64,000 nt of DNA from JANNSX01 sp041397825 (lineage in GTDB: Bacteria; Pseudomonadota; Alphaproteobacteria; Rhizobiales; Hyphomicrobiaceae), in assembly GCA_041397825.1 (NCBI GenBank), contig JAWKVX010000006.1:186001-250000 (forward strand). The letters are read 5' to 3'. Shown piece by piece: positions 36,096 through 47,433 of this stretch (positions within the stretch are counted from its first letter, which is position 1; each line of letters starts with the position of its first letter). The notes beneath the pieces are model-generated. The model was not told the DNA's origin. It was given only the letters and a program-made list of their open reading frames with translations, and searched no databases. The translations under genes were made by a program, and so were the position numbers.

Positions 36096-37246
36096 TGCCA
36101 CGCCTCATGTTCCATGTTCAGCATTTGCTTGGTGTCGGCCACGTCGCGCGGGCGGCAGCGCTGACTCGCGGCCTCGTGACCGCCGGCATCTCCGTGACCG
36201 TTGCGATGGGCGGCGAGCCCGTGCCGACCGTCGATTTCGGCGCTGCCGAGGTCGTTCAGCTACCTTGGATTCGTGCTGAGGATATCAACTTCAAAACGCT
36301 TCTCGACAGTCGTGGTCAAGTCGTCGGCCCGGCACTCTTTGGGCACAGGCGCGACCTTCTTCTGGACCTCTGCCGCCGTATCGCACCCGATATCTTGCTG
36401 ATCGAGCACTATCCGTTTGGACGCCGGAAATTTTCTCTCGAACTCGAGCCGCTGATTGCAGCGGCGGCTGAGTCTGGGGCATTGGTTCTTTGCTCTCTTC
36501 GCGATGTGCTCGTCGAGAAGGGCGACGGCTCAAAGGCCGCATCGACCGTCGATGCTGTCCAGCGATCGTTTGACAAGGTTCTGGTGCACGGTGATCGTCG
36601 CATCTTGCCGCTCGACCTGACCTTCCCCCGGGCAGCCGAGATCGAAGGCCGCATTCTCTACACCGGATACGTCGTCGATCGGCGTCCTGTGCTCGCGGAA
36701 CGGGTCGAGGATGGCCGGAACGAGATCATCGTCTCGGTGGGCGGCGGCGCGGTCGGGCTGAGCCTTCTCGAGGCGGCAATTGGCGCCAAGCGGCTCGGAG
36801 CGGGCGGGTCGCGCATCTGGCGCCTGTTGGCCGGCGCCAACCTGAAGGACGCTGATGTCGACCGCCTGCGCAGTGAAGCCCCCACGGGACTGATCGTCGA
36901 GCGGGCCCGGCAGGATTTCCCGGCGCTCCTCGGACGCGCCGCACTTTCCATCTCCCAGGCCGGCTACAACACGCTCATGGATATCCTTCAGGCCCGTTGC
37001 CGCAATATCCTTGTGCCGTTTGCCGCTGCCGGTGAAAGTGAGCAGTTGTTCCGCGCGCGCGTGCTCGAGCGGCGCGGCCTCGTCCGCATTCTCGAGGAGA
37101 CGACGCTGACACATCGGACCTTGGCGCGTTCCATCGATGAGGCTCTGGCCGGCCCACCACCGCCTGCCGCCGACGGGATCGATCTGTCGGGCGCAGAGAC
37201 CACCGCCCGGCTAATCCTTGCCATGATCGAGACGAAGCGAGGCTGA
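36095..37246 (+). CDS. GT-B glycosyltransferase, MurG/COG4671-like (second)
   Basis: 383 residues. Start RLMFHVQHLLGVGHVARAAA parallels LLIYSHDSFGLGHLSRC in the gene at 32476, and both share LVLGLRD/LVLCSLRDV and YTGYL/YTGYV landmarks, so they are paralogues. The C half has EIIVSVGGGAVGLSL, ALLGRAALSISQAGYNTLMDI and NILVPFAAAGESEQLFRARVL, the GT28-type donor site. The ATG overlaps the preceding stop; GGGAG is nine bases upstream. Donor and acceptor unknown. Confidence 0.85.
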   Translation: MPRLMFHVQHLLGVGHVARAAALTRGLVTAGISVTVAMGGEPVPTVDFGAAEVVQLPWIRAEDINFKTLLDSRGQVVGPALFGHRRDLLLDLCRRIAPDILLIEHYPFGRRKFSLELEPLIAAAAESGALVLCSLRDVLVEKGDGSKAASTVDAVQRSFDKVLVHGDRRILPLDLTFPRAAEIEGRILYTGYVVDRRPVLAERVEDGRNEIIVSVGGGAVGLSLLEAAIGAKRLGAGGSRIWRLLAGANLKDADVDRLRSEAPTGLIVERARQDFPALLGRAALSISQAGYNTLMDILQARCRNILVPFAAAGESEQLFRARVLERRGLVRILEETTLTHRTLARSIDEALAGPPPPAADGIDLSGAETTARLILAMIETKRG

Positions 37247-37247
37247 C

Positions 37248-38027
37248 ATGAATGCCTGGCATGATCTGCATATGGAGCTAGAGGCGTGGCGGGCCGCAAG
37301 GCGCGTCGTGACATTCTGGTGGCGTGACGACGACGCCGTGGCGCCGACACCGGCGCTCGAGCGCATGATCGGGCTTACCGAGCGTTTCGGAGTTCCGCTG
37401 CTGTTGGCGGTCATTCCCGAGCCGTCGAGCGAGGCACTCAGGCGCCGGGTCGATGGCTCGCCCTGGGTTTTCGTCGCCCAGCACGGGCTCCGTCATAGGA
37501 ACAATGCCGCCGAGGGCGAGCGTGCCTCCGAGTTTCCTCATGCGCGGACACTCTCGGAGAACGTCACCGACATGACCGAGGGTCTGAAGCTCCTCGCCGG
37601 CTTCCCGCACCTCGTTCCGGTCTTCGTACCGCCTTGGAACCGTATCGATGCGCGGCTTTTCCCAGCTCTCGCCTCGATCGGGCACCGGGGTGTCTCGACC
37701 TTCGGCCCCAGGGCCATGAGCGAGCCATTGCCGGGCTTCACACAGAGCAATTGCCATGCTGATATCATCGCCTGGAAGACGACCCGAGGTTTTAGAGGCG
37801 TGGGGCGCGTTTTGGACGATATTGTCGAGCATTTGAAGGCACGGAGGCTCGGCGTGGCGGATGCTGCCGAGCCGACCGGGCTGTTGACGCATCACCTCGC
37901 GCACGATCCGGCATCCTGGTCGTTTCTCGACGACCTATTCGGCTTCATGAGCCAGGAACCCGGCATCGCCTGGCTTGCCCCGCAGGCCGTCTTCGGACTG
38001 ACTGCCCCGGCCGTGGCACGCGGATAG
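37248..38027 (+). CDS. Polysaccharide-deacetylase-like protein
   Basis: 259 residues of NodB-like fold. Motif-1-like RVVTFWWRDDDA carries the base/metal Asp pair; the motif-2 His residues are in VAQHGLRHRNNA; VFVPPWNRID corresponds to the motif-3 substrate groove; LLTHHLAHD to the final His motif. It should remove N- or O-acetyl groups from a sugar, most likely the product of the neighbouring transferases (inference). No signal peptide, so it may act on a cytoplasmic precursor. It starts one base after the previous stop. Confidence 0.82.
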   Translation: MNAWHDLHMELEAWRAARRVVTFWWRDDDAVAPTPALERMIGLTERFGVPLLLAVIPEPSSEALRRRVDGSPWVFVAQHGLRHRNNAAEGERASEFPHARTLSENVTDMTEGLKLLAGFPHLVPVFVPPWNRIDARLFPALASIGHRGVSTFGPRAMSEPLPGFTQSNCHADIIAWKTTRGFRGVGRVLDDIVEHLKARRLGVADAAEPTGLLTHHLAHDPASWSFLDDLFGFMSQEPGIAWLAPQAVFGLTAPAVARG

Positions 38028-38031
38028 CGCA

Positions 38032-39918
<1,887 letters not shown>

Positions 39919-39919
39919 C

Positions 39920-41839
39920 ATGATTCAAGCATCCTCCGCGCACCGCCGCACTTGGTTCGCTCTCGCCGTGATCGCCTCCGCCGCACTCGCCCCATGTGCG
40001 GCCTGGGCCGCCATGACCGAGACGCCGGTGCTCGCAGAAGCCGTCAACGCCGGGACCCTTCCGCCGGTCGACCAGCGCGTCCCCGAGGAGCCGTTGATGG
40101 TTCCACTCGAGGGTGAGGGATTGGCGACCGGACAGCCCGGCGGCTCGATCGACATGCTGTTCGGCCGCGCCAAGGACATCCGCATGCTGGTCGTCTACGG
40201 CTATACCCGGTTGGTCGGCTATGACAGGAGCTTCAACATCGTCCCGGACATCGTCTCGACTTATGGCGTCAAGGAGGGGCGGGAGTTCACGTTCAAGCTG
40301 CGCAAGGGCCACAAGTGGTCGGATGGCGTGCCGTTCACCAGCGAGGACTTCCGCTATTTCTGGGAGGACATGGTGCTCGATCCGGTGATCTCGGAGGACG
40401 GCCCGCCAGACGAGCTATTGGTCAATGGTAAGCTGCCGAAATTCGAGGTGATCGATGCCGAGACCGTCCGCTATACCTGGGAGGAGCCCAATCCGAACTT
40501 CCTGATACAGCTCGCCGGCGCGCAACCCCTCTATCTCTACCGGCCCGCGCATTTCCTGAAAAAGTTCCACGCGAAGTACACCGACGAGGAGAAGCTCGAG
40601 GAGCTGGTCGAAAAGGCAGAGGCACGTAACTGGCGGGCACTTCATTTCAAGATGGACCGCCAATACGCCAACGACCTTCCGCAGATGCCGACGCTCGACC
40701 CCTGGGTCAACACGACCGAGAGTCCGTCGGAGCGCTACGTCTTCAAGCGCAATCCCTTCTTCCACCGCATCGATGCTGCCGGCAACCAGCTCCCCTATGC
40801 CGACCAGGTGGTCGCCAACATCACCAATGGTGACCTGATCCCGGCCAAAGTCGGTGCCGGCGAGTCGATGCTGCAGGCGCGCAACCTCGAGCTCAAGAAT
40901 TTTCCCGTCCTCAAATCGGCCGAGGAGCGCAATGGCTATGCCGTCAACCTATGGCGATCGGGCCGCGGCTCGCAGCTCGCGCTGTTTCCGAATCTGAACG
41001 TCAAGGACCCCGTCTGGCGTCAGGCTGTTCGCGACGCACGCTTTCGCCGCGCCCTTTCGCTCGGCATCGATCGCAACGAGGTCAACGAGGTCGTGTTCTT
41101 CGGCCTCGGCGTGGCGGCGAACAACACCGTGCTCGCGGACAGCCCCCTGTTCAAACCCGAGTATCAGACGCTGTGGGCCGACTACAACATCGAGCAAGCG
41201 AATGCCCTGCTCGACGAGATGGGCCTGACGGAGAGGAACGGCGAGGGGTTCCGGAAGCTTCCGGACGGCCGCATCGCCGAGATCGTCGTCGAGACAGCGG
41301 GCGAGGATACGAATGAGACCGACGTTCTCGTTCTCATCCGCGACAGTTGGAAGAAGATCGGCATCAAGCTGTTGACGAACGTCTCAACACGCGAGGTGCT
41401 GAGGAGCCGTGCCACGTCGGGTGACCTGTTGATGTCGACCTGGACCGGCTACGAGAACGCCGTCCCGACGGCCGACTACCCACCTTTCGAGTTGGCACCG
41501 ACTCGTGACGACCAGCAGAACTGGCCGTTGTGGGGGCTTCATACGATGACGAACGGAAAGGGCGGCGAGGCCATCGACGATCCGACGGTCCAGAGTCTGA
41601 TCGACGACTATCAGGCGTGGCTCAGGACCAGCGACCAGGCCGAGCGTACGGCGATCTGGCACCATATGCTGAAGACCCACGCCGATAATGTCTACTCGAT
41701 CGGCATCGTCTCGGCCGTGCCCCAACCGGTCGTCGTCTCGAACAAGCTGAGAAACGTCCCGAAGGAAGGCCTCTACAATTGGGATCCTGGCGCCTTCTTC
41801 GGCATTTATCGCCCTGACACGTTCTGGATTGAGAAGTAG
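39920..41839 (+). CDS. ABC transporter extracellular solute-binding protein, family 5
   Basis: 639 residues, larger than typical DppA/OppA (about 530). Signal peptide RTWFALAVIASAALAPCAAWA. SBP_bac_5 landmarks: MLVVYGYTRLVGYDRSF, TFKLRKGHKWSDGVPFTSEDFRYFWEDM, VRDARFRRALSLGIDRNEVNEVVFFG and the long C-terminal lobe. It delivers a ligand, classically a peptide but possibly an oligosaccharide, to the permeases encoded next. The in-frame extension upstream of 39920 overlaps the ATPase gene and is rejected. Confidence 0.92.
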   Translation: MIQASSAHRRTWFALAVIASAALAPCAAWAAMTETPVLAEAVNAGTLPPVDQRVPEEPLMVPLEGEGLATGQPGGSIDMLFGRAKDIRMLVVYGYTRLVGYDRSFNIVPDIVSTYGVKEGREFTFKLRKGHKWSDGVPFTSEDFRYFWEDMVLDPVISEDGPPDELLVNGKLPKFEVIDAETVRYTWEEPNPNFLIQLAGAQPLYLYRPAHFLKKFHAKYTDEEKLEELVEKAEARNWRALHFKMDRQYANDLPQMPTLDPWVNTTESPSERYVFKRNPFFHRIDAAGNQLPYADQVVANITNGDLIPAKVGAGESMLQARNLELKNFPVLKSAEERNGYAVNLWRSGRGSQLALFPNLNVKDPVWRQAVRDARFRRALSLGIDRNEVNEVVFFGLGVAANNTVLADSPLFKPEYQTLWADYNIEQANALLDEMGLTERNGEGFRKLPDGRIAEIVVETAGEDTNETDVLVLIRDSWKKIGIKLLTNVSTREVLRSRATSGDLLMSTWTGYENAVPTADYPPFELAPTRDDQQNWPLWGLHTMTNGKGGEAIDDPTVQSLIDDYQAWLRTSDQAERTAIWHHMLKTHADNVYSIGIVSAVPQPVVVSNKLRNVPKEGLYNWDPGAFFGIYRPDTFWIEK

Positions 41840-41865
41840 CGCTTCCAAGGGGGAACTCGACCGGT

Positions 41866-42864
41866 ATGCTGGCCTTCCTTCTACGACGCCTCGCAACCAT
41901 GGCGCTGACCTTGCTGGTCATCAGCATGCTCGTCTTCGCCATCATCCAGCTTCCGGAGGGCGACTACCTCACAACCTACATCGCCGACTTGCAGGCCCAA
42001 GGCGAGAACGTGGATCCGAAGAAGATCGAGTTTCTTCGCAGGCAGTACGGTCTCGACAAGCCTGTGGTGCTCCAATACGTCTACTGGGTCGCCGGTCTCG
42101 TGCAGGGAGACCTCGGCTACTCCTTCGAGTTCGACAAACCCGTATCGACCGTGGTCGGCGACCGGCTCTGGTTGTCGATGATCCTCAATTTCGCGACCGT
42201 ACTCTTTATATATATGGTGGCCTTTCCGATCGGCGTGTACTCGGCGACCCACAAGTACAGCCTCGGCGACTATGGCATCACCTTTCTCGGCTTCCTCGGT
42301 ATCGCCACGCCAAACTTCCTGCTGGCGCTGATCCTCCTCTACCTGGCCAATGTCTGGTTCGGCACGTCGATCGGCGGGCTCATGGCTCCGGAGTATATCG
42401 ACCAGCCTTGGAGCCTTGGTAAGGCGCTGTCCGTCCTGGAGCACCTTTGGGTGCCGGTGGTCGTCATCGGCCTGTCGGGCACCGCCGGCATGATCCGCCG
42501 TCTCCGCGCCAATCTGCTGGACGAGTTGCAGAAACAGTATGTGACGACGGGTCGGGCCAAGGGGCTTGCCGAGGGTCGCCTGCTCGTCAAATACCCGCTC
42601 CGCATGTCGCTCAATCCGTTCATCTCGGATATCGGCAGCCTCTTGCCGCAGATCGTCTCCGGCTCCGTCATCGTCTCGGCGGTGATGTCGCTGCCGACGA
42701 CCGGGCCGATGCTGCTCGACTCCTTGAGGAGCCAGGACATGTACCTCGCCGGCTCGTTCCTGATGTTCCTGGCTCTCCTGACTGTTGTCGGCATGTTCGT
42801 CTCCGATGTGGCCTTGGCGCTCCTCGACCCGCGCATCCGGCTTGAGGGCGGCCTCAAGCGATGA
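41866..42864 (+). CDS. ABC transporter permease (DppB/YejB-like)
   Basis: 332 residues, six membrane helices with the N-terminal helix LLRRLATMALTLLVISMLVF and the family pattern DYLTTYIADLQAQGE ... LRRQYGLDKPVVLQYVYW. The EAA coupling loop is RAKGLAEGRLLVKYPLRMSL. It pairs with the following permease to form the channel. Its stop overlaps the next start (ATGA). Confidence 0.92.
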   Translation: MLAFLLRRLATMALTLLVISMLVFAIIQLPEGDYLTTYIADLQAQGENVDPKKIEFLRRQYGLDKPVVLQYVYWVAGLVQGDLGYSFEFDKPVSTVVGDRLWLSMILNFATVLFIYMVAFPIGVYSATHKYSLGDYGITFLGFLGIATPNFLLALILLYLANVWFGTSIGGLMAPEYIDQPWSLGKALSVLEHLWVPVVVIGLSGTAGMIRRLRANLLDELQKQYVTTGRAKGLAEGRLLVKYPLRMSLNPFISDIGSLLPQIVSGSVIVSAVMSLPTTGPMLLDSLRSQDMYLAGSFLMFLALLTVVGMFVSDVALALLDPRIRLEGGLKR

Positions 42865-44015
42865 CCGAACCCTTGCCGCACTTCGTCTCCTCGAAGCCCT
42901 TCGATCCGGCCGCGACCGAGGTCTTCACCGCTGCTCAGGAGCGCTACTATCTCGCCTCGCAATGGCAACTGATGTGGTGGAAGTTCCGGCGCCACAAGCT
43001 TGCCGTCGTCTCGGCCGCCATCTTGTTGCTGAGCTATCTCTCGGTTCTCTTCGTCGAGGTGCTGGCGCCCTACGAACTCTCGACGCGGCAGACGAGCCAC
43101 CTCTATGCGCCACCCCAGGCCGTGCATCTGTTTCACGAGGGCCGCTTCGTCGGACCATTCGTCTATCCCTTCACGCAGAAGCTCAACATGACGACGCTGA
43201 AGCGGGAATACGCGCCGGATACGACGCGGCCACAGCCGCTTCGCTTCCTTTGTCTTGGCGACGCCTACAAGTTCTGGGGCGCAATCGAGGGACGATTGCA
43301 CATCGTCTGCCCGCCCGAGGGCGGAACGTTCTTCCTGCTCGGCACCGACCGGCTCGGTCGCGACATGCTCTCCCGGTTGATCTACGGCGCGCGCATCTCC
43401 TTGACCGTCGGCCTCATCGGCATCGCCATCAGCTTCCTCCTCGGCATTACCATCGGTGGGTTCGCCGGCTACTATGGCGGCCTGTTCGACAATCTGACGC
43501 AAAGAACGATCGAGATCCTGAAGTCGCTGCCCGAGCTGCCGCTCTGGATGGCGTTGTCCGCGGCTTTGCCCGTCAACTGGAGTCCGGTGCTCGTCTACTT
43601 CGGCATCACCATCATTCTTGGCCTTCTCGATTGGCCGGGGCTTGCCCGCGCCGTCCGCTCGAAGCTGTTGGCGCTCCGCGAGGAGGACTATGCGCTCGCC
43701 GCGCGACTGATGGGCGCCTCGCCGGGGCATATCATCGGCCGGCATCTGCTTCCGAACTTCATGAGCCACCTCATCGCCTCGGCGACGCTCTCGATCCCGG
43801 GCATGATCCTGGGCGAGACCGCACTGTCGTTCCTTGGCCTCGGTCTCCGGCCCCCGATCACCAGCTGGGGCGTGATGCTGGCCGAGGCTCAGAACATCGA
43901 ATCAGTCGTACTCTATCCCTGGCTACTCTGGCCGATGGTGCCGGTGATCGTCGTGGTGCTTGCCTTCAACTTCTTCGGCGATGGCCTGCGCGATGCGGCC
44001 GACCCCTATCATTAG
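42861..44015 (+). CDS. ABC transporter permease (DppC/YejE-like)
   Basis: 384 residues, longer than usual because of an insert of about 100 residues after the first membrane helix (region YAPPQAVHLFHEGRF to HIVCPPEGGTFFLLG), facing the periplasm. After it come LGTDRLGRDMLSRLIYGARIS and the EAA loop in DYALAARLMGASPGHIIGRH, the standard DppC signatures. The insert occurs in a subgroup of alphaproteobacterial importers and may contact the large binding protein (inference). Confidence 0.92.
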   Translation: MTEPLPHFVSSKPFDPAATEVFTAAQERYYLASQWQLMWWKFRRHKLAVVSAAILLLSYLSVLFVEVLAPYELSTRQTSHLYAPPQAVHLFHEGRFVGPFVYPFTQKLNMTTLKREYAPDTTRPQPLRFLCLGDAYKFWGAIEGRLHIVCPPEGGTFFLLGTDRLGRDMLSRLIYGARISLTVGLIGIAISFLLGITIGGFAGYYGGLFDNLTQRTIEILKSLPELPLWMALSAALPVNWSPVLVYFGITIILGLLDWPGLARAVRSKLLALREEDYALAARLMGASPGHIIGRHLLPNFMSHLIASATLSIPGMILGETALSFLGLGLRPPITSWGVMLAEAQNIESVVLYPWLLWPMVPVIVVVLAFNFFGDGLRDAADPYH

Positions 44016-44042
44016 TCGCCACCGTTCCTACATGAGGACTGC

Positions 44043-44531
44043 ATGTCCCGTCTCGATTCCATGATCCGCCGCCTTACGGCGCAGCGCCAGTGTCTCGACC
44101 TCGCCTGCGAGATGATCCAGGACGTCGAGGGTGCGATCTTCGAGGTCGGCCTCGGCAACGGTCGGACCTTCGACCATCTGCGCGAGCATCTCCCCGATCG
44201 GGAGATCTACATCTTCGACCGGGAGATCAAGTCGCATCCGGACAGCCGGCCCGAACCCGGACATGCATTCCTCGGCGCCATCGAGGAGACCTTGCCGAAA
44301 GCGGCTCGCCAATTCGCCGGACGCGTCGCGCTACTGCACAGCGACATCGGCAATGGCATCTCCGAATACGGGCGGCGCATGGCCGGGGAGATCGGTCGTA
44401 CACTCATGACGGCACTTGCGCCGGGCGCCGTTGTGCTGAGCGACGAGGAGCTCGACGTGTCCGGTCTCGAGGTCGTGCCGCCACCACTGACGGATCTTCG
44501 ACGCTACTACATGTACCGGAGGCCGCTATAA
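44043..44531 (+). CDS. Small class I SAM-dependent methyltransferase (Methyltransf_17-like)
   Basis: 162 residues. Motif I is AIFEVGLGNGRTFDHLRE, motif II EIYIFDREI, then VALLHSDIGNG and ALAPGAVVLSDEELDV; ends YYMYRR. It matches the short alphaproteobacterial methyltransferase family PF12692 in length and pattern. Substrate unknown. It is the last gene of the same-strand run that starts at 31377, 28 bases after the permease, and could modify the cluster product or be a passenger. Its stop overlaps the convergent glycosyltransferase stop. Confidence 0.8.
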   Translation: MSRLDSMIRRLTAQRQCLDLACEMIQDVEGAIFEVGLGNGRTFDHLREHLPDREIYIFDREIKSHPDSRPEPGHAFLGAIEETLPKAARQFAGRVALLHSDIGNGISEYGRRMAGEIGRTLMTALAPGAVVLSDEELDVSGLEVVPPPLTDLRRYYMYRRPL

Positions 44532-46502
44532 GATCTGACCCGCGCCATTGAATTTGGGTGGCCGGCGACGTCGGGACAAGCCGTGCTCCGTCTTTTCCCA
44601 TTTGTGAGGCGCCGTCAGGAGCTGAAGCAGCGCCCGGTAGGCGGCAACCGAAATGAGCAGCCAGTAGACTGGGACGAGCGCGATGGACGGCAAGAGACGC
44701 CATGCCCGGCGCCGGATGGCCGAAACCAGAACGAGCAGAATGGCACCGGCGTAACCCAGAACCAGATTGCTGGCAGACAAGGTCACTACGGTGTTTCCGA
44801 GGGGCGTCCCCGGCCATGACATCAGTTCGCCGGCATAGGCCTGCCAAAGAACAATGCCGACCGAAGCCGGATGAACGATCGCCGACAGCAATGTGCCACC
44901 AAGCAATGTGATGAAGGTCGCCGCCCCGACCGGCCCCATCTCGCGCAAGAGTCTCAACGGTTGGCGGGTGTGCACGAGCAAGGTTTGCATCCAACCCTTG
45001 AGCCAGCGGGTCCGCTGCTTGATCCATGCTCCGAGGCGGAACGGCGCCTCCTCGTAGGTCCGCGAGGCGATGGTGCGACAGCGATAGCCCTGTCGGGCGA
45101 GCCGCATGCCGAGGTCCGCATCCTCGGTGACGTTGTGGGGATCCCAACCGCCTGCCCGCCGGACGACATCGACCGGGAAATGCGTCGACGTACCGCCAAG
45201 CGGAATGGGTAGATCGAGACGATCGAGCGCTGGCAACAACCCATCGAACAAAGCCAGGTACTCGAGTGCGAACTGTCGAGCCAACCAGCCATCGGCCGGG
45301 TTGTCGATGGCGAGCCGGGCTTGCACGGCTCCGATCGACTCGTCGCCATTGCGGAAGACCGCCAGAGCGCGAAGCAGCTGATCCGGCTCCGGGATGTCCT
45401 CCGCATCATAAATGACGAGATAGTCACCGCGCACGAAGTTGAGGGCATAGTTGAGTGCCTTCGGCTTCGTACGCGGCCGACTGTCCGGCACCACGATCAC
45501 CTCGAACTCAGGCCCGAGGACCAGTGTCGCCACGGCTCGCTGCGTCTCCTCGTCCACCGCCTCGAGGACGAGCTTGATGTCGAGCCGCGATCGGGGATAG
45601 TTCAACCGCTTCAAAGCCCGGACCAGTTCCGGCACGATCCGCGCCTCACGGAACAGCGGCACGATAATGGAGTAGACCGGCAGACTCGACACCGGCAGTC
45701 GGACGGTGTCCCGACCTGCGATCGGTACGGCCATCGATGCCGCGAGGGCGAGCATTCTGAGCAGGACGACACCGGCGAACACCGCCGCGAATGCCGCAGC
45801 GCCGGCAAACACGGTGTTCTCGGGCGATATCGAGATCGAGCCGGCGAGAAGCCCCGTGACGACGGCGAACCCCATCACTTGCCACAGCCACATCCGGCGG
45901 GCCGCCGAGCAAGCGGGCTGCAGCTCGCCCAGCTGGCTCACGGCATCTCGCGACAGCCGCGCGCTCAACCTGTCCGCGACCGCCCGGCGAATCGAGGAAC
46001 TCGTGGCGAGCATGACTTCGGTATCGGGAGTGCTGGTGAGATCGCCGATTAGCCGCCGGATCGTTCTCGGCGCTTCGGCAAACGCATCGACGACATAGAG
46101 TGTGCCGCGCACGTCCGCGGTGATCGCCAGACGTGGCGCGGCAGCGCTCTGGCCAAAGGCCGGCTCGAGCCGGGGCATGCGTTGCGGCTCAGCGACAGCG
46201 ACCTGAAGCTGACGTCCGAGAGCCCGGACATAGGCCAACTCGTCGATCCGGCCGTCGAAGCGAAGGGCATCATGCAGCGACAAGCCCTGTCGCTCGGCTT
46301 TCTCGCGCCACTCGACGATTGCGGTCTCGTCGAAGCCCAGCTCGAACAGGAAGCCATACTCGAGTAGCCCGTGCTTGTCGTGGTCCCTCACCTGGCGCGT
46401 CCCGTTGTAAGCCGGCGCCGCCCGACTTATTCCCGCCCCGATAGCGGCGATCAATCCGGTGGCCAATGATGGACCGGCGGGGTAAGGATCGTCCAGCGCC
46501 AT
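44526..46502 (-). CDS. GT2 membrane glycosyltransferase with N-terminal MshEN/T2SSE-N-like domain
   Basis: About 658 residues from ATG 46502 (GTG 46391 is an alternative; frame open upstream to 46694 but it would cross the divergent gene). Residues 40-110 (LLEYGFLFELGFDETAIVEW, LSLHDALRFDGRIDELAYVRAL) resemble the small helical domain at the N-terminus of type II secretion ATPases. Two membrane helices follow, then a processive GT2 domain: YSIIVPLFREARIV at about 275, the DxD-like DAEDIPEPDQ at 365, TEDADLGMRLARQGY at 459 and the Q-x2-RW motif in QRTRWLKGWMQT at 495, then C-terminal helices. Probably makes a beta-linked polysaccharide. Confidence 0.87.
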   Translation of the reverse strand: MALDDPYPAGPSLATGLIAAIGAGISRAAPAYNGTRQVRDHDKHGLLEYGFLFELGFDETAIVEWREKAERQGLSLHDALRFDGRIDELAYVRALGRQLQVAVAEPQRMPRLEPAFGQSAAAPRLAITADVRGTLYVVDAFAEAPRTIRRLIGDLTSTPDTEVMLATSSSIRRAVADRLSARLSRDAVSQLGELQPACSAARRMWLWQVMGFAVVTGLLAGSISISPENTVFAGAAAFAAVFAGVVLLRMLALAASMAVPIAGRDTVRLPVSSLPVYSIIVPLFREARIVPELVRALKRLNYPRSRLDIKLVLEAVDEETQRAVATLVLGPEFEVIVVPDSRPRTKPKALNYALNFVRGDYLVIYDAEDIPEPDQLLRALAVFRNGDESIGAVQARLAIDNPADGWLARQFALEYLALFDGLLPALDRLDLPIPLGGTSTHFPVDVVRRAGGWDPHNVTEDADLGMRLARQGYRCRTIASRTYEEAPFRLGAWIKQRTRWLKGWMQTLLVHTRQPLRLLREMGPVGAATFITLLGGTLLSAIVHPASVGIVLWQAYAGELMSWPGTPLGNTVVTLSASNLVLGYAGAILLVLVSAIRRRAWRLLPSIALVPVYWLLISVAAYRALLQLLTAPHKWEKTEHGLSRRRRPPKFNGAGQIL

Positions 46503-46530
46503 GGCGAACGGGTGCGGTGGAAAGACGGTG

Positions 46531-47385
46531 ATGCGGGCACGTTGGCGGCAATGGCTTGGCGATTGGAGCGTGAGAATCGTCCTCGCTCTATCGCTGTCGG
46601 CTGCCTCGCACGTCCCTGCTTGGCCGCAGACTTCGGCCACCCCTGCCGAACCGCAGGGACCACCGGCCGGCGAGCTCGGTGCCAGATCCGTCATTCGCTT
46701 CCTGACCGATAGCGACTATCCCCCCTTCAACTACCTGGACGAGGATGGCACGCTGACGGGTTTCAACGTCGACGTCGCCCGAAGCATCTGCCTCGAGCTC
46801 GAGGTCTCATGCGACATTCAGACCGGCGAGTGGGACAGTCTGCTCGGAAGACTGAGCCGGGGAGAGACCGATGCGGTGATCGCCTCTCTCTCCGCGTCGG
46901 CTCGGGCCCTCGCCGAGGCCGACTTCTCGGAGAGCTACTATGCGACACCGGCCCGCTTCGCGGTCCGGAAAGACTGGCCGGAGCCGGACATCACGCCGGA
47001 GACGCTCGAATCACAGCGGATCGCCGTCATCGCTGGCACCTCGCACGAGGCCTATTTGAAGCTGTTCTTCCGCGACAGCATCATCGTTCCGTACGAGACG
47101 GCCGAGGCCGCGCGCGAGGCCCTCGCAAACTCGGAGGTCGACGCGCTGTTCGGCGACGCCTTCAGCCTGATGTTCTGGCTGTCAGGAACCTCGTCGAACG
47201 CCTGCTGCGAGTTTCGCGGCGGCCCATTTGCCGACGAGCGCTATTTCGGCGGCGGCATCGGCATTGCTGTGCGCAAGGGAGATCAGGCGATGCGCCTTCA
47301 GCTCGACAAGGCGATCGCGAGGCTGCGGAAGAACGGCCGCCTGGACGAACTCTATCTGCGCTACTTCCCGCTTCGGGCCTATTAG
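46531..47385 (+). CDS. Amino-acid-type extracellular solute-binding protein (SBP_bac_3)
   Basis: 284 residues from ATG 46531 with GGAAAG upstream; an ATG at 46501 overlaps the divergent gene start. Signal peptide IVLALSLSAASHVPAWPQ. Family-3 signatures: IRFLTDSDYPPFNYLDEDGTLTGFNVDVARSI, SLLGRLSRGETDAVIASLS, RIAVIAGTSHEAYLK, VRKGDQAMRLQLDKAIARL and LDELYLRYFP. No permease or ATPase is adjacent, so it is either an orphan binding protein or a ligand sensor for a distant system. Start codons of this and the GT2 gene are only 28 bases apart. Confidence 0.88.
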   Translation: MRARWRQWLGDWSVRIVLALSLSAASHVPAWPQTSATPAEPQGPPAGELGARSVIRFLTDSDYPPFNYLDEDGTLTGFNVDVARSICLELEVSCDIQTGEWDSLLGRLSRGETDAVIASLSASARALAEADFSESYYATPARFAVRKDWPEPDITPETLESQRIAVIAGTSHEAYLKLFFRDSIIVPYETAEAAREALANSEVDALFGDAFSLMFWLSGTSSNACCEFRGGPFADERYFGGGIGIAVRKGDQAMRLQLDKAIARLRKNGRLDELYLRYFPLRAY

Positions 47386-47433
47386 GCCAGCCTTTTGAGC
47401 CGGAACGCCGTCAGCGCGCAGGCTCGGCCCGTC

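Noticed and set aside
42339..43769. 476-codon minus-strand frame
   Set aside because: Antisense to the two ABC permease genes, with no recognisable domain.
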